Assembly (NCBI GenBank): GCA_002361335.1
Contig: DESS01000035.1
Span: forward strand, 1 to 7,935
DNA: 7,935 nt
Source: Richelia sp. UBA3308
Lineage (GTDB): Bacteria > Cyanobacteriota > Cyanobacteriia > Cyanobacteriales > Nostocaceae
Direction of reading: 5' to 3'
How positions within the stretch are numbered: position 1 is the stretch's first letter; each line of letters opens with the position of its first letter. A program made the position numbers and the translations under genes. Under the pieces are notes generated by a model that saw nothing but the letters and a program-made list of their open reading frames with translations, ran no database searches and was not told the origin of the DNA. This document shows positions 1 through 6,493 of this stretch, one piece after another.

Positions 1-63
1 AAGGGCATTGGGCATTGGGCCGAAAGGGCATTGGGCATTGGGCCGAAAGGGCATTGGGCATTG
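1..63. repeat. Short tandem repeat built on heptamer GGGCATT (23-bp period)
   Basis: About 2.7 copies of a 23-bp unit start at 1, 24 and 47. Each unit contains two adjacent GGGCATT heptamers followed by GGGCCGA, and the last copy breaks off after the second heptamer. The copies are identical over the overlap. Heptameric short tandem repeats (STRR-type) are typical of intergenic DNA in filamentous cyanobacteria. The array runs into the window edge, so it may be longer. No function is evident. Confidence 0.9.
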
Positions 64-235
64 AAGAATATTCAGTTTTAAAGTAAGTCGGCACAAATTA
101 ATTGAACTAATCCCCCCATCTGCCTTACTGTGCAAAGTTTGGTACAAAGTCTTAAAATTAAGTTACATTTAATTAAGAATAATAATAAAATCGTGGCAAA
201 TGTCGTAATACACCCTCAAGGGAATGCGGCAAGTC

Positions 236-328
236 ATGGAAAAGATGAAAATTAAACAACTGGGGATTTATAGACATCCGTTTCACATAACTTATGTTAA
301 CGGGGTGATGCATCCCATTGGTATCTAG
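236..328 (+). CDS. Possible 30-codon leader ORF upstream of ftsH (doubtful)
   Basis: An uninterrupted ATG-to-TAG frame of 30 codons begins MEKMKIKQLG and ends HPIGI. An in-frame ATG at 224 would add four residues. The stop codon overlaps the start of the AGAGG ribosome-binding site of ftsH, and ftsH begins 12 nt after the stop. That spacing would allow translational coupling or a leader-peptide effect on the protease gene. There is no good Shine-Dalgarno sequence at a proper distance from this start, and 30 codons can stay open by chance. I list it only because of its position. It may equally be plain 5' untranslated leader. Confidence 0.15.
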   Translation: MEKMKIKQLGIYRHPFHITYVNGVMHPIGI

Positions 329-340
329 AGGCAAATTAAA

Positions 341-2227
341 ATGAAATTCTCCTGGAGAGTCCTAGTTCTTTGGACGTTACCTGCTTTAGTTATAGGCTTT
401 TTCTTCTGGCAAGGCGCTTTTGCTAATGCTCCTGCTGATATGAGTCGAAATACAGCTAGTACCCGGATGACTTACGGTCGTTTTCTGGAATACTTAGATG
501 CCGGTCGGGTGACTATGGTAGATTTGTATGAAGGTGGTAGAACTGCAATTGTGGAAGCTGTTGACCCCGATCTTGATAACCGGATTCAGCGGGTACGGGT
601 AGATTTACCTGTTAATGCTCCAGAGTTGATTAGCAAGCTCAAAGAAGAAAATGTCAGTTTTGATGCCCATCCTGCAAGAAATGATGGAGCTATTTGGGGT
701 TTGTTAGGTAATCTGGTTTTTCCAATTTTATTGATTACCGGATTATTCCTTTTGTTCCGCCGCTCTAGCAATCTTCCTGGTGGCCCCGGACAAGCTATGA
801 ATTTTGGTAAGTCTCGGGCACGTTTCCAAATGGAAGCGAAAACCGGAGTTATGTTTGATGATGTGGCTGGAATTGAGGAAGCTAAGGAAGAACTTGGTGA
901 AGTTGTTACCTTTCTTAAGCAACCTGAGAAATTTACTGCTGTCGGCGCACGTATTCCCAAAGGTGTATTATTAGTAGGACCTCCCGGAACTGGTAAAACT
1001 TTATTAGCAAAGGCGATCGCTGGAGAAGCTGGAGTACCTTTCTTTAGTATTTCCGGTTCCGAATTTGTGGAAATGTTTGTCGGTGTGGGTGCTTCCAGGG
1101 TTCGGGATTTGTTTAAGAAAGCTAAAGATAACGCTCCTTGTATCATCTTTATTGATGAAATTGATGCTGTAGGAAGACAGCGGGGTGCCGGTATCGGTGG
1201 TGGTAACGATGAACGGGAACAAACCCTCAACCAGTTGCTTACTGAGATGGATGGTTTTGAAGGTAATACTGGTATCATTATTATTGCTGCTACCAACCGT
1301 CCCGATGTTTTAGATGCAGCCCTATTGCGTCCCGGACGTTTTGATCGACAGGTGACAGTTGATGCACCCGATATTAAAGGTCGTTTGGAAATTTTGCAAG
1401 TCCACGCCCGTAACAAGAAGTTAGATAAAGGCGTATCTCTTGAGGCGATCGCTCGTCGTACTCCTGGTTTTACTGGTGCAGATTTGGCGAATTTGCTCAA
1501 CGAAGCGGCTATTCTCACTGCTAGAAGACGTAAGGAAGGTATTACGCTTACAGAAATTGATGATGCTGTAGATCGGGTGGTTGCTGGTATGGAAGGCACA
1601 CCTTTGGTTGACAGCAAGAGCAAACGTTTGATTGCTTACCATGAAGTCGGACATGCCTTGGTAGGAACTTTAATTAAAGACCACGATCCGGTACAAAAAG
1701 TTACCTTAATTCCTCGTGGACAGGCACAGGGTTTGACTTGGTTTACTCCCAGTGAAGATCAGGGATTGATTAGTCGTTCTCAGTTGAAAGCCAGAATTGC
1801 TGGTGCTTTAGGTGGGCGTGCTGCTGAAGAAGTAATTTTTGGTAGAGATGAAGTTACCACTGGTGCCGGAAATGACCTGCAACAGGTAACGGCTATGGCA
1901 CGACAAATGGTAACCCGATTTGGCATGTCTGATTTAGGACCTGTATCATTAGAAAGTCAACAAGGAGAAGTATTCCTTGGTCGTGATTGGATGTCACGTT
2001 CGGAGTATTCCGATTCCATCGCCGCTCGTATTGATGCTCAAGTTCGTGCGATCGTTGAAGAACGTTATCAAGCAACTTTACAGATGATGCGCGATCATCG
2101 CAGCTTGATGGATAGATTAGTTGATTTACTAATTGAACAAGAAACCATTGATGGTGAACAGTTCCGTCAAATTGTGGCTGAATATGCTGAAGTACCTGAC
2201 AAACCACAATATGTTCCATCTTTGTAA
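341..2227 (+). CDS. ftsH: ATP-dependent zinc metalloprotease FtsH (cyanobacterial FtsH2 type)
   Basis: This is a membrane-anchored AAA+ protease of 628 aa that unfolds and degrades membrane proteins. In cyanobacteria the closest relatives (Synechocystis FtsH2, slr0228, recalled from memory) act in thylakoids as hexamers with FtsH3 and remove photodamaged D1 during photosystem II repair. Seen in the protein: an N-terminal membrane segment (about 6-27), a lumenal/periplasmic domain (about 30-117), a second membrane segment (about 118-139), Walker A GPPGTGKT (213-220), pore motif FVG (246-248), Walker B IIFIDEID (268-275), arginine fingers R330 and R333, the zinc site HEVGH (434-438) and a third zinc ligand D512. 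All key residues are intact and the length is normal for the family. The ATG start is supported by AGAGG at 327-331, 9 nt upstream, and by the family-typical start MKFSWR. The gene is monocistronic, with its own terminator. Assignment to the FtsH2 subtype rests on recalled similarity across the lumenal domain and C-terminus. Confidence 0.97.
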   Translation: MKFSWRVLVLWTLPALVIGFFFWQGAFANAPADMSRNTASTRMTYGRFLEYLDAGRVTMVDLYEGGRTAIVEAVDPDLDNRIQRVRVDLPVNAPELISKLKEENVSFDAHPARNDGAIWGLLGNLVFPILLITGLFLLFRRSSNLPGGPGQAMNFGKSRARFQMEAKTGVMFDDVAGIEEAKEELGEVVTFLKQPEKFTAVGARIPKGVLLVGPPGTGKTLLAKAIAGEAGVPFFSISGSEFVEMFVGVGASRVRDLFKKAKDNAPCIIFIDEIDAVGRQRGAGIGGGNDEREQTLNQLLTEMDGFEGNTGIIIIAATNRPDVLDAALLRPGRFDRQVTVDAPDIKGRLEILQVHARNKKLDKGVSLEAIARRTPGFTGADLANLLNEAAILTARRRKEGITLTEIDDAVDRVVAGMEGTPLVDSKSKRLIAYHEVGHALVGTLIKDHDPVQKVTLIPRGQAQGLTWFTPSEDQGLISRSQLKARIAGALGGRAAEEVIFGRDEVTTGAGNDLQQVTAMARQMVTRFGMSDLGPVSLESQQGEVFLGRDWMSRSEYSDSIAARIDAQVRAIVEERYQATLQMMRDHRSLMDRLVDLLIEQETIDGEQFRQIVAEYAEVPDKPQYVPSL

Positions 2228-2283
2228 TATTTCTTAATCAAGTTTTTCACATTTGAGACGTTTTTGAAAATAGAAGGATTCTG

Positions 2284-2314
2284 GGGATGCAATTATATTG
2301 CGTTCCTTTTTTTT
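2284..2314 (+). terminator. Rho-independent terminator of ftsH
   Basis: A 10-bp stem (2284-2293 with 2297-2306, including two G-T wobbles and a perfect GCAAT/ATTGC top) closes a 3-nt loop. It is followed directly by eight T residues (2307-2314). It lies 57 nt after the ftsH stop codon and is in the right orientation to end that transcript. Confidence 0.8.
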
Positions 2315-2347
2315 GAGTAAGGAGTAATACGGCATATTTCAGATTGG

Positions 2348-2412
2348 TGAGGTACATTTGGACGGGCTAGAAGCCCGTACCACAAGAGTTTTAGACAATT
2401 TTTTTTACCTCA
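2348..2412. repeat. Nested inverted repeat with ACGGGCT/AGCCCGT hairpin
   Basis: An outer 7-bp inverted repeat, TGAGGTA (2348-2354) and TACCTCA (2406-2412), encloses a perfect inner hairpin, ACGGGCT-AGA-AGCCCGT (2362-2378). An eight-T run (2399-2406) follows the inner hairpin after a 20-nt gap. The inner hairpin with the following GTACCACAAG looks like a dispersed intergenic repeat I associate with Nostocales genomes (memory, not checked). It lies outside any gene and has no obvious role. The T run is too far from the hairpin for a standard terminator. Confidence 0.6.
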
Positions 2413-2462
2413 TTAGGAGGCAAAGTGCTGTATGATGTCCGCCAAATCACCCATAATATGTC

Positions 2463-2492
2463 GAAGCAACCCCAAGGTTTTGGGATTGCTTC
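2463..2492. repeat. Strong 13-bp hairpin, GAAGCAA...TTGCTTC
   Basis: Two 13-nt arms (2463-2475 and 2480-2492) pair with a single C/A mismatch at 2470/2485 around a GGTT loop. No T-run follows on the plus strand. Reading minus, the bases beyond the stem are also not T-rich, so this is more likely a structured dispersed repeat than a terminator. The neighbouring GATTGTCGCAATGAC (2496-2510) resembles common cyanobacterial repeat fragments. Confidence 0.6.
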
Positions 2493-2731
2493 CCGGATTG
2501 TCGCAATGACGGTTATTTAAACGGACAGGTATAATAAGTAATAGGGAGCAACGGGATTTTGTGAAAACCAGTGGCTCCAAAGCCTTGTTGCTACTCACCC
2601 CATCACTACTCACTAGTCCTAATTACTATTTTCAACACCAACCTACTTACTTGTTTGGAATGTTTGTAGTATTTCAATTGTTTTAGATACAATTAAATAA
2701 TTACAAGGTTTTTAGCTTATTTTTAGTGAAA

Positions 2732-3190
2732 TTAATTAACCGGATTTTGTATAAGATGGTTTTGTATAAAATAGTTTAGAATAAATAATCCTGTCGTAGT
2801 TCCTGTTTTTACAACGATTTGAATTATTTTTTGTTTCTCCTCTTCTGTTAATTCACTTAAATAGCTTGGACCTTTTTGAAGTAGTTCTGAAACGTGCTTT
2901 ATTAGTTCTGAACTTCCACTAATTGATTCTCGCCCTTCTTTTGACATTATCAACTTCAATATTAATTCATTTATAGATGGTTCTTTAAATACAACTAGAC
3001 TAATATTTGAAGGAATATCAAACTTAAAATTGCTTTCTGTTTCCTGTATTGTTCTTTCAGTTAGGGAACTGAATTCACTCTTGCTAAGGATTTGAGATGG
3101 AAGCTTATTAGCTAGAGCGTTAGAAGGATTTATTATTAATAAAAAACATAATCCAACTAATACTACTATTCGGAATATTTTATTCTTCAT
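2732..3190 (-). CDS. Small exported protein of unknown function (152 aa)
   Basis: I do not recognise this protein. From the ATG at 3190 it has a classical signal peptide: MKNK, a hydrophobic core (about 7-20), and a likely cleavage after A27 (NALA/NK). The mature part is about 125 aa, lysine/glutamate-rich and without cysteines. It has a charged helix-prone stretch (about 92-125) and a hydrophobic C-terminal stretch (about 121-141) that could bind membrane. It ends in a short repeat, YFIQN-HLIQN. A TTG three codons upstream (3199) is an alternative start, but neither start has a clear ribosome-binding site. Base composition is markedly AT-rich and the gene has no HIP1 site, unlike ftsH, the TetR gene and the binding-protein gene. 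That would fit recent acquisition or weak constraint. It stands alone on the minus strand. I am fairly sure it is coding because of the signal peptide and the 150-codon length, but the function is unknown. Confidence 0.65.
   Translation of the reverse strand: MKNKIFRIVVLVGLCFLLIINPSNALANKLPSQILSKSEFSSLTERTIQETESNFKFDIPSNISLVVFKEPSINELILKLIMSKEGRESISGSSELIKHVSELLQKGPSYLSELTEEEKQKIIQIVVKTGTTTGLFILNYFIQNHLIQNPVN
2745..2774. repeat. 15-bp in-frame tandem duplication at the 3' end of the small exported protein gene
   Basis: Two adjacent 15-bp units, 2745-2759 and 2760-2774, both begin TTTTGTATAA and match at 13 of 15 positions. On the minus strand they encode YFIQN and HLIQN, just before the C-terminus. 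The unit is a multiple of three, so copy number can change without breaking the frame. Confidence 0.7.
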
Positions 3191-3704
3191 TGGTTTCAAT
3201 AAATTAAATGCTATTAATTTAGCTCAAAGCTTTTTGAACTAATTTTAGTGTAACCCTTTGTTATGATAATATTTTGTACACTGAAAAACCTATTTGTAAT
3301 GATCATAAATATTTAATATTAGCTGATTTTGACTATTTAAAAATAAAGTTGTTTAGATAAATAATCGGTTTTATTAATAAGTTAAATAACATTTAAATAC
3401 CAAAAAAATCTTGCTTTAGCTTCAGCAATGGCGATGTTACAAGTATTAATATTTAGTAATTAATTCTTATATTTTCAAAACAAATCATCAACCCCCATCC
3501 ATGATTGACAAGTTAAGGTCATAAATCATTTGTCAATAAGCAATAATGCTTAAAATTTACTCTCAAAACGAGGTAGAGAACACAATTTTTAGTGGGTTAA
3601 AAACTCAGTATGAGAGTTAATTTAATACTCTATATTGACCTTATTTTTTAGAGTAATTACGAATTGACATAATTAATTTAATTTTAAAATGTTACAAATA
3701 AATA
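3191..3704. other. AT-rich divergent spacer with weak foldbacks
   Basis: This stretch separates the minus-strand exported protein from the plus-strand TetR gene, so both promoters should lie here or just beyond. It contains no open frame with a ribosome-binding site. Two inverted repeats stand out: ATTGACAA (3504-3511) with TTGTCAAT (3530-3537), and TACTCTA (3626-3632) with TAGAGTA (3649-3655). A consensus -35 hexamer, TTGACA (3664-3669), has no well-placed -10 partner. In DNA this AT-rich, such matches are weak evidence. Confidence 0.5.
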
Positions 3705-3733
3705 TAGACAAACTCGAAATTTTACTGTAATAT
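3705..3733 (+). promoter_or_regulatory. Candidate promoter of the TetR-transporter unit
   Basis: TAGACA (3705-3710, five of six to the -35 consensus) is followed after exactly 17 nt by TAATAT (3728-3733, four of six to the -10 consensus). Transcription would start near 3740, just before the TGACT/AGTCA palindrome. The region is AT-rich, so chance matches are likely and this remains tentative. Confidence 0.3.
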
Positions 3734-3747
3734 ATTACTTATTAATT

Positions 3748-3767
3748 ATGTGACTGGGTAGTCATAT
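3748..3767. promoter_or_regulatory. Candidate TetR operator, TGACTGGGTAGTCA
   Basis: A perfect 5-bp dyad, TGACT (3751-3755) and AGTCA (3760-3764), is separated by 4 nt. Two further pairs beyond one mismatch extend it to 3748-3767. TGACT/AGTCA-type palindromes are common operators of TetR-family repressors. The site lies 20 nt before the repressor's ATG and downstream of the candidate -10, where a bound dimer would block transcription. Autoregulation is inferred from position and symmetry. Confidence 0.45.
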
Positions 3768-3784
3768 CATTGGCGACTAAAATC

Positions 3785-4438
3785 ATGCCGTCCCAAACCT
3801 TCTTTAATTTGCCTCAAATTAAACGACAGAACATCACAAATGCAGCGATCGCTGAGTTCGCGAACCATAGTTATGAATCAGCCTCGATTTCTGCTATTGT
3901 GAATCGGGCAAAAATTGCCAAAGGTAGTTTTTATCAATATTTTAAAGATAAGCAAGACCTCTACCTTTATCTAGTCGATCGGGCATTAGAAGCCAGGAAC
4001 GCATTCATTGCTAAGGCAAATTTACCAAGTGTCCAATCTGGCTTTTTTGTTTATTTGCGAGCACTATTTCAAACAGTTTTAGAGTTTCAATTAGCAAATC
4101 CAGATTGGACTCAAATTCTATTTCGAGGGCCTCATCATGGTGATGTCCCGTTTAGAAAAGAAGTTTTCAAACGGACAAAGGCTGACATAATTATACTTAT
4201 TAAACAAAGTATACAAGAGGCGATCGCTCAGGGGCAGCTTAAAGCCGATCTTAATCCTGATTTTGCTGCCTTTATGATTGTGACTTTGGGCAGTGAACTC
4301 AGATCGTTTATTCCTTTCTATCTAGGAATTGATGTCCATCGGTTAGTGAAAGACAGTCCCGATCTACCTCTAGATGCCATCGGAAAAATTCTAGATGACT
4401 ATATTCAAATTTTAGAGCAGGGGATTGGAGGTAATTAA
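3785..4438 (+). CDS. TetR/AcrR-family transcriptional regulator
   Basis: A one-component repressor of 217 aa. Residues about 10-60 form the TetR_N DNA-binding domain, with the signature AIAEFANHSYESASISAIV followed by recognition-helix sequence KGSFYQYFKDKQDLY (46-60). The remaining roughly 150 residues form a helical ligand-binding and dimerisation domain, which does not reveal the ligand. I chose the ATG at 3785 because family members commonly begin with a short lead such as MPxxTFFNLP. A TTG at 3770 would add five residues, and neither start has a strong Shine-Dalgarno. A palindrome just upstream suggests autoregulation. The transporter gene starts 5 nt after the stop and its ribosome-binding site lies within the last codons of this gene, so the two are almost certainly co-transcribed. 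The regulator probably senses a substrate of that transporter. Two HIP1 octamers (3845, 4220) fall inside. Confidence 0.92.
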   Translation: MPSQTFFNLPQIKRQNITNAAIAEFANHSYESASISAIVNRAKIAKGSFYQYFKDKQDLYLYLVDRALEARNAFIAKANLPSVQSGFFVYLRALFQTVLEFQLANPDWTQILFRGPHHGDVPFRKEVFKRTKADIIILIKQSIQEAIAQGQLKADLNPDFAAFMIVTLGSELRSFIPFYLGIDVHRLVKDSPDLPLDAIGKILDDYIQILEQGIGGN

Positions 4439-4443
4439 TAATC

Positions 4444-5313
4444 ATGCTTGATGCGTTACCGATATCGATAAAAATAATCGTCTTTCTATTTCTTTTCACG
4501 TTTCTGTTTTCAGTAGCCTTAGAAGAATTCCAAGGCGAAGTGATTACTAGCCTGAAATCAGGCTTGATGGCAAAATCCCTATTGATTAACTTTATTTTGC
4601 TACCGCTCACAGGCATAATTCTGACTTGGCTATTTCATTTGTCCGCAGAAATCTCTAGCGGTTTTATGATCGTTGCATGCGCCCCTGGAGGCTTATTGTC
4701 ATTGCATTTTGCACGGGTTGCGAAGGGAAACTTGAGGTATGCGATCGGATTGGTTTTTTTGTTGTCAATTCTTTCCATTATTATTACTCCCTTGTTGATT
4801 CACTTGATTTTCCCTGGCATTATTGTAATAAACTTACCTATTTTCTCTCTAATAGGTCTTCTTTCTCTATTAGTTCTTCCTCCCCTTCTTTTAGGACAGA
4901 TAGTTCGATATTATCTAAGAGGAATTACACCCATGCTGCAAAAAATAGCTTCTTTTTCCTCAATTGCCTTATTCATTGCCTTGACAATTTTGACCTCGAC
5001 ACTGAAGGTTATAGATGCTGAAATTCTGGCTTGGAATGGTATAGCAGCAATTATCATATTTATTTTGGCTGCCTGGAGCATAAGTTGGTGGCTTAGCGGG
5101 GCTGATCTGGAAAGCCGTAAAGTTCTAGCGATCGGCACGAGTATGAGAAATTTTGCGGTATGTTCTGCGATCTCAAGTATAGGTGTATTAAGTTCCAAAG
5201 CTGAGGTGGTGATCGTCGGATTTAGTGCAATTTCTACTCCCATGAATTTAGTCTTTGCAATCGCTATGAGACGAATTAATCAAATGGCACTATCGAGCAA
5301 GGATCTTGACTGA
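4444..5313 (+). CDS. Bile acid:sodium symporter (BASS/SBF)-like membrane transporter
   Basis: A 289-aa inner-membrane protein that is almost entirely hydrophobic, with about nine membrane segments (roughly 8-26, 45-65, 70-88, 98-122, 130-152, 168-189, 197-217, 228-247, 253-275). Family-like features are the ACAPGG motif (78-83) followed by LSLHFARVAKGN (85-96), and GTSMRNFAV (231-239), which resembles the second-repeat signature of SBF-type transporters. The family moves organic anions, often with sodium. The substrate cannot be read from the sequence. The length is at the short end for the family. The ATG at 4444 is preceded by GGAGG (4427-4431, 12 nt away, inside the TetR gene), which suggests translational coupling. 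Distant alternatives are an auxin-efflux-carrier-type or other ten-helix transporter of the same fold. Fold-level assignment is fairly secure, while the subfamily is not. Confidence 0.75.
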   Translation: MLDALPISIKIIVFLFLFTFLFSVALEEFQGEVITSLKSGLMAKSLLINFILLPLTGIILTWLFHLSAEISSGFMIVACAPGGLLSLHFARVAKGNLRYAIGLVFLLSILSIIITPLLIHLIFPGIIVINLPIFSLIGLLSLLVLPPLLLGQIVRYYLRGITPMLQKIASFSSIALFIALTILTSTLKVIDAEILAWNGIAAIIIFILAAWSISWWLSGADLESRKVLAIGTSMRNFAVCSAISSIGVLSSKAEVVIVGFSAISTPMNLVFAIAMRRINQMALSSKDLD

Positions 5314-5434
5314 GGATTCTAAATTAATAGCAGATGGGTTAGCCTATCTTATCAACGATGATTTGGGCAATTCTTATCAGAAGGTTCTCGTTAGACTCTC
5401 AACTCACTTACATTGTTCAGCTACATAAATAAAA

Positions 5435-5448
5435 GGAGACTTATAATG
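5435..5448 (+). promoter_or_regulatory. Ribosome-binding site that fixes the start of the secreted protein
   Basis: GGAG (5435-5438, in AAAAGGAGAC) sits 7 nt before the ATG at 5446. A TTG at 5413 in the same frame would place this site inside the gene and add 11 charged residues before a perfect signal peptide, so the ATG at 5446 is preferred. Confidence 0.8.
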
Positions 5449-6084
5449 CTTAAAAGACTTACACAGGTCATTGTTACAAGTTTAGCAGTGGGTTATTCTA
5501 TGGCTGTATTTGCTCAAACAGAGGATAATTCGAGTCAACAAAAAACGGTCGATCCCTATGTATTGTGTGCAAAATCCCCTTTGAACTCTGTTTGTCAACC
5601 CTACCATCTCAATCCAGTTGCCTTGAAAAATCGACCCGGGGAGGAAGTTTTAGGCTGCCAATTGAAGGTTGAAGAGACTGAAATCAAAGGTGCTTGTAAA
5701 TATTCGATTGAATCAAAAAATTTGGTAGCTTACATCGAAGAAGGTCCAGAATTGGAGTCTTTGGAAGGTGAAAAGCCCACACGTATTGTTAGTGTCTCAA
5801 CTAACAATATTGTTAAGTTATTCTATGAAGAAGACACAATGAAAAATCGACCAAAACTCCTTAGTCTTATTGCTCCTCCTCCTGTCCGTATTGTAGGCCG
5901 AGTCTTGAAGAAACCAAAGAAAGTTTCTATTATTTCAGTTGTATTTCCAACAGGAAAAAAGGCTACCCAACTACAACCAGCTATTTTAACCCTAGTTACC
6001 AAACGGAAAGCAGGTGGCACCGTGAGGTCTCAGCTAGAGAATACCACAGGACTTCCCTCCGAGGCTCCTCCTGCTAAACCTTAA
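5446..6084 (+). CDS. Secreted four-cysteine protein of unknown function
   Basis: A 212-aa protein with a textbook signal peptide: MLKR, a hydrophobic core (about 7-21), and a probable cleavage after A23 (VFA/QT). It should be periplasmic or outside the cell. The mature N-terminal third carries all four cysteines (C41, C50, C71, C84), in CAKSPLNSVC and then GCQ...GACKY. These could form two disulfides and suggest a small compact domain. A linker rich in glutamate follows (about 97-110), then a basic, beta-prone region (about 145-190) and a proline-rich tail. The CxxxPLNSxC pattern reminds me of short cysteine motifs in other exported cyanobacterial proteins, but I cannot name a family. It lies 132 nt after the transporter with no terminator between, so it could share that transcript, although the gap also leaves room for its own promoter. 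No HIP1 site lies inside. It is surely coding, but the function is unknown. Confidence 0.85.
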   Translation: MLKRLTQVIVTSLAVGYSMAVFAQTEDNSSQQKTVDPYVLCAKSPLNSVCQPYHLNPVALKNRPGEEVLGCQLKVEETEIKGACKYSIESKNLVAYIEEGPELESLEGEKPTRIVSVSTNNIVKLFYEEDTMKNRPKLLSLIAPPPVRIVGRVLKKPKKVSIISVVFPTGKKATQLQPAILTLVTKRKAGGTVRSQLENTTGLPSEAPPAKP

Positions 6085-6104
6085 AAAGCCTCTAAAACGG
6101 CTTT
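6085..6104 (+). terminator. Weak terminator-like hairpin after the secreted protein
   Basis: AAAGCC (6085-6090) and GGCTTT (6099-6104) pair perfectly around an 8-nt loop directly after the stop codon. Only a short T-poor tail (ATTGTG) follows, so termination would be inefficient. A stronger structure lies about 200 nt downstream. Confidence 0.4.
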
Positions 6105-6297
6105 ATTGTGACTTAGTTATCGTTGTATACGTTGGATTGCTGGATGTTGGAATCAATTCTATGATTCTATTTTAACAGCGCTGGTTAAGCCGATACAGGT
6201 TGCATAAATTATACCAAATATTCTTTTTAGTTCTTATCAATGTAATAATTATTACTCTTGTTAAGGGTATCTTTTGCTGATTTTATATCTATAAGCT

Positions 6298-6334
6298 ACA
6301 GAGGTGTTCCCCCTAGGAGACACACCTCTGTTTT
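6298..6334 (+). terminator. Strong plus-strand intrinsic terminator-like hairpin
   Basis: ACAGAGGTGT (6298-6307) pairs perfectly over 10 bp with ACACCTCTGT (6322-6331) around a 14-nt loop. The stem runs into TTTT (6331-6334). The orientation suits the plus strand. It lies 213 nt beyond the stop of the secreted protein, so it may be the real end of that transcript, or the 3' end of a small RNA encoded in the spacer. Confidence 0.6.
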
Positions 6335-6493
6335 ATATGACTGTATTAATACTGATTAAACTGTATTATTTAATTAAAAATTACTTAATTTTTTTTGTTA
6401 GCAATCAGCTTCGCTGGTGCCGGAGGCAATCGCGGTATTTGGGTTAAAGTTCACAAAATCGCGTTGCTCTCTAAGTAATATCAAATCCGTTGG

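Larger units (their letters stand above)
2315..2731. other. Non-coding spacer between ftsH and the exported small protein
   Basis: This stretch separates two convergent genes. Besides the two hairpins listed separately, it holds short GAGTAAT-like fragments (2315-2327 and 2531-2546) related to the heptamer array near the right end of the window. It also holds GGTTATTTAAACGGACA (2511-2527), which recurs with one mismatch at 6735-6751. The open frame on the minus strand across 2413-2613 translates these repeats, has no ribosome-binding site and shows no protein-like features, so I do not call a gene here. Confidence 0.6.

Noticed and set aside
1..63. CRISPR array
   Set aside because: The repeats are directly adjacent with no unique spacers, which makes this a simple tandem repeat.
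163..191. Promoter for ftsH (TTACAT, 17 nt, TAAAAT)
   Set aside because: The -10 match is fair, but the -35 matches only two of six positions in AT-rich DNA, too weak to list as a feature.
586..1623. 345-codon open frame on the minus strand inside ftsH
   Set aside because: It lies antisense to a fully conserved protease gene, is low-complexity and serine/proline-rich, and has no ribosome-binding site; it is a shadow of ftsH codon usage.
2413..2613. 66-codon minus-strand open frame behind ftsH
   Set aside because: It runs through hairpins and repeat fragments, has no ribosome-binding site and shows no protein-like pattern.
4677..5021. 114-codon plus-strand frame inside the transporter gene
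   Set aside because: It overlaps a clear membrane-protein gene in another frame and has no start signal.
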